From NCBI RefSeq assembly GCF_021018805.1, contig NC_086259.1, positions 9,184,501 through 9,248,500 on the forward strand: a stretch of 64,000 nucleotides of DNA. Reading direction: 5' to 3'. Position 1 is the stretch's first letter; each line of letters begins with the position of its first letter. A program made the position numbers and the translations under genes. Source of the DNA: Prinia subflava. Lineage: Eukaryota; Chordata; Aves; Passeriformes; Cisticolidae. The notes beneath the pieces are model-generated. The model saw only the letters and a program-made list of their open reading frames with translations, was not told where the DNA came from and ran no database searches. This document shows, piece by piece, positions 61,914 to 64,000 of the stretch.

Positions 61914-64000
61914 GTTCCTATAAAGAGTTTACAGAAATGTAAGAGCAAGGGAAGGCATTTGTGTTGAAGGCAAAATCTCCAGCACTATAAATGTCTGACC
62001 ATTTAAACTGGGAGAATCACTCTAAGTGCCTCATGCTCCCTCACACATCCATTCTCATCTTGGATGATTTCTGTAGCCCTTTATACCCATTGTGGCGAAT
62101 TGCCAGAAAAAGGCATACTTTAGCTGCTCCTTATTAAGAACAGCATCTGAGGAAAATTTCTGAGAAATAGACTTTCAGCTGTATTTCCTCTACATTTTCA
62201 TGTTCTTAAAAAGTAATTTTTATTGCCGCCGAAGGACCTACAGCACAAATATCTCCGGGTTTGAAAGCAAGAATGAAAAGCGTTGTTTACTGAGAATTTG
62301 TAAAGTTTTGTGTGAATTTTGGAGCACGTTTTCTGTGTAGAGAACGTGCACATCTGCCAGCAGAATAAGGGCTCGTGTCTGAACTGCCAACAGCAACAGA
62401 CTGCGCATGTATCAGGAAGGGTTTGTCAACTGCTCCTTCTTTTAATTTGCACGGTTAGTGCTGTGAGGTTTATGCAAGGCAGCTCTCAGGGGAGGGGACT
62501 GAAAGTTCTTTGAAGTCCTTTGTGGTGGCTGTCTAATCTGGAGAAGAGGATTACTTTCTTTCTGCCAGAAGCACATGACAGTTTGGTAATTAATGAGCAT
62601 CATAAAGTTCTCTTTTTCTATTAGATACCCATTAGTAAACCTGGGATGGTTGTCATTTTGGACAAAACCATGCATATCCTCATTTTATCCCAACATCAAA
62701 GGGGATCTCCTACTGTCTGATGCTGAATGCTCTAATTGTGTTTGCGTTTGGTGGAGTTGGTGCAGAATGCATCTGAAACAAGCCTTGACACAAAGTGTAG
62801 GTCCTGTGATTGGACACACAGCCTGAGCCTTCCCAGAGCTAACAGCTTAAATGAGTGGTAGGTTTCTCTATTATTTTAAACCTACTGCTCTCTTCCTCTC
62901 CTGTCTGTCTGTTTATGCTATTTGTTTTCCTTTGAGAATACGGGAATTAACATACTTTCCACATCCATATCATGCTGAAAAAAGGAAAGCACTGTGTTGG
63001 GCTATTTCCCTTTCCCCTTTTGATATAGTATTACAAAAAGTCTTTCTTTAGGATTTAAGAGCATTTCAGGTATTAAAGCTCTCTTGGGTTGTCTTTTTCA
63101 CATTATTCTGAAAGTACAGAATGGTTTCCTGCTCTTTATATTTGGCTCTTTTATACTGAAACAGTTGAAAAGTCCTAGTCTGTGGACTTTTTCTTTTTGA
63201 GAAAATGTCACCCTTTCTTCCAAAGGGTCCAGTTTCTGAATGCAGTGTAGTTTCTTCAACTGCATTTAATCTCCTTTAGAAATAAGAAGAATGGCTAAGC
63301 AGCCTGTTTTATATATTCTGAATTTAAGATTTTTTTAAAGGTCAGATGCTCATCCTATACTCAAAATCTGTGCAGAGTGCAGGCTGGAAAGAACTCAAGG
63401 AAATGCAGCTGCTTTTTCTATGCACAGAGTTGGACCAGAAAGCTCCACTGTAATGAAATGTGATGGCTTCAGAGGGACTGCTCAGTTATGAAGCCTAAAG
63501 AGGAATATACATACTTAAGATTCCTTTTGCTTTGTTTTCTCTTATATTATTTTATCTTTTTAATAGGATTATGTCTGTACTGTTTGGAATATCTGGTGGG
63601 CCCAGAGTTCTTGTTCAGGGCCAGGCTGGATGCTGTATGTTGTGACTATTAACTCAGTATCAGCAAAACAAAGTATTATTAATTTTTGCATCTCATGTGG
63701 TGAAAAAGCCCTGGTGCCCTAGCAAAGGAAATGTAAAAATCTGCAATGTAAAAACACATAAAATAAAACTAACTGGCTTTAACTGGCCCAAATGTTTAGC
63801 ATAATCAGAGGCACCCTGCAGTATGGCTGTAAAGGAAGCTGGCAGAAATACACGTTCCTCCTTTATAGCAGAACTGAAATAGAGACACTGAAGTGCTTCT
63901 GGAATGAAAGTGTACCTTCCTCACTAAAACCTCTGGGAAGATGAACCTAGATAAATAAAGAGTCAGATTAATTAGAATTGGAAACTATTGTTTTCAGATG

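Larger units (their letters stand above)
60048..64000. other. Unique non-coding DNA, no gene seen
   Basis: AT-rich unique sequence with an A/T-only tract at 61465-61507 and an A14 run at 61900-61913. The blocks near 60.54-60.66 kb and 62.22-62.42 kb carry preserved CpGs (GCCGCCGAAGG, CTCCGGG, GCGTTG, GCACG, TGCGCATG) in AT-rich surroundings and are candidate conserved non-coding elements. No domain-bearing frame is visible. Confidence 0.45.

Overview
The window reads as non-coding DNA from a bird, or at least a sauropsid. The evidence is its repeat content. There are several fragments of CR1 LINEs with the usual CR1 3' end (ATTCTGTG-like tail, no poly-A) and a fragment resembling the LTR of the avian ERVL-type family. 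SINEs are absent, microsatellites are sparse, and the base composition is moderately AT-rich with short GC-rich islands. A passerine is plausible but cannot be shown from the sequence alone. I found no protein-coding exon, tRNA, rRNA or other RNA gene that I can defend. The longest open frames (about 145-156 codons) have no recognisable domain and are compatible with chance. The window is either intergenic or lies inside a very long intron.

Layout. 1-17 kb: mostly unique AT-rich DNA with a C14 run, a T25 run preceded on the minus strand by AATAAA (possible retrocopy tail), a very old CR1-like 3' fragment near 5.4-5.5 kb, a GC-rich patch near 9.4-9.6 kb, and several blocks (about 10.1-10.5, 12.8-13.7 and 14.7-15.0 kb) that look like candidate conserved non-coding elements. 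17-18.5 kb: a GC-rich patch, then an LTR-like unit with TATA box and AATAAA, then a second GC-rich patch. 18.5-34.7 kb: unique DNA with little visible structure. 34.7-35.1 kb: an old CR1 with an intact 3' tail. 37-48.2 kb: the most repeat-rich part, holding a T26 tract, a good CR1 3' end at 39.1-39.5 kb, an old CR1 piece at about 42 kb, an internally deleted CR1 on the minus strand at 47.6-47.9 kb, and two diverged copies of one dispersed repeat (41.4 and 47.9 kb) that I do not recognise. 48-64 kb: unique DNA with a 14-bp minisatellite at 50.7 kb, a CR1 3' tip at 53.7 kb and an ERVL-like LTR fragment at 60.0 kb.

There are no genes here that act together. Points worth checking are the two-copy unnamed repeat, the LTR-like unit, the retrocopy-like poly-A tail, the perfect dyad elements and the conserved-element candidates. 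I see no sign of a novel multi-gene system, and the functional claims below are low confidence and marked as inference.
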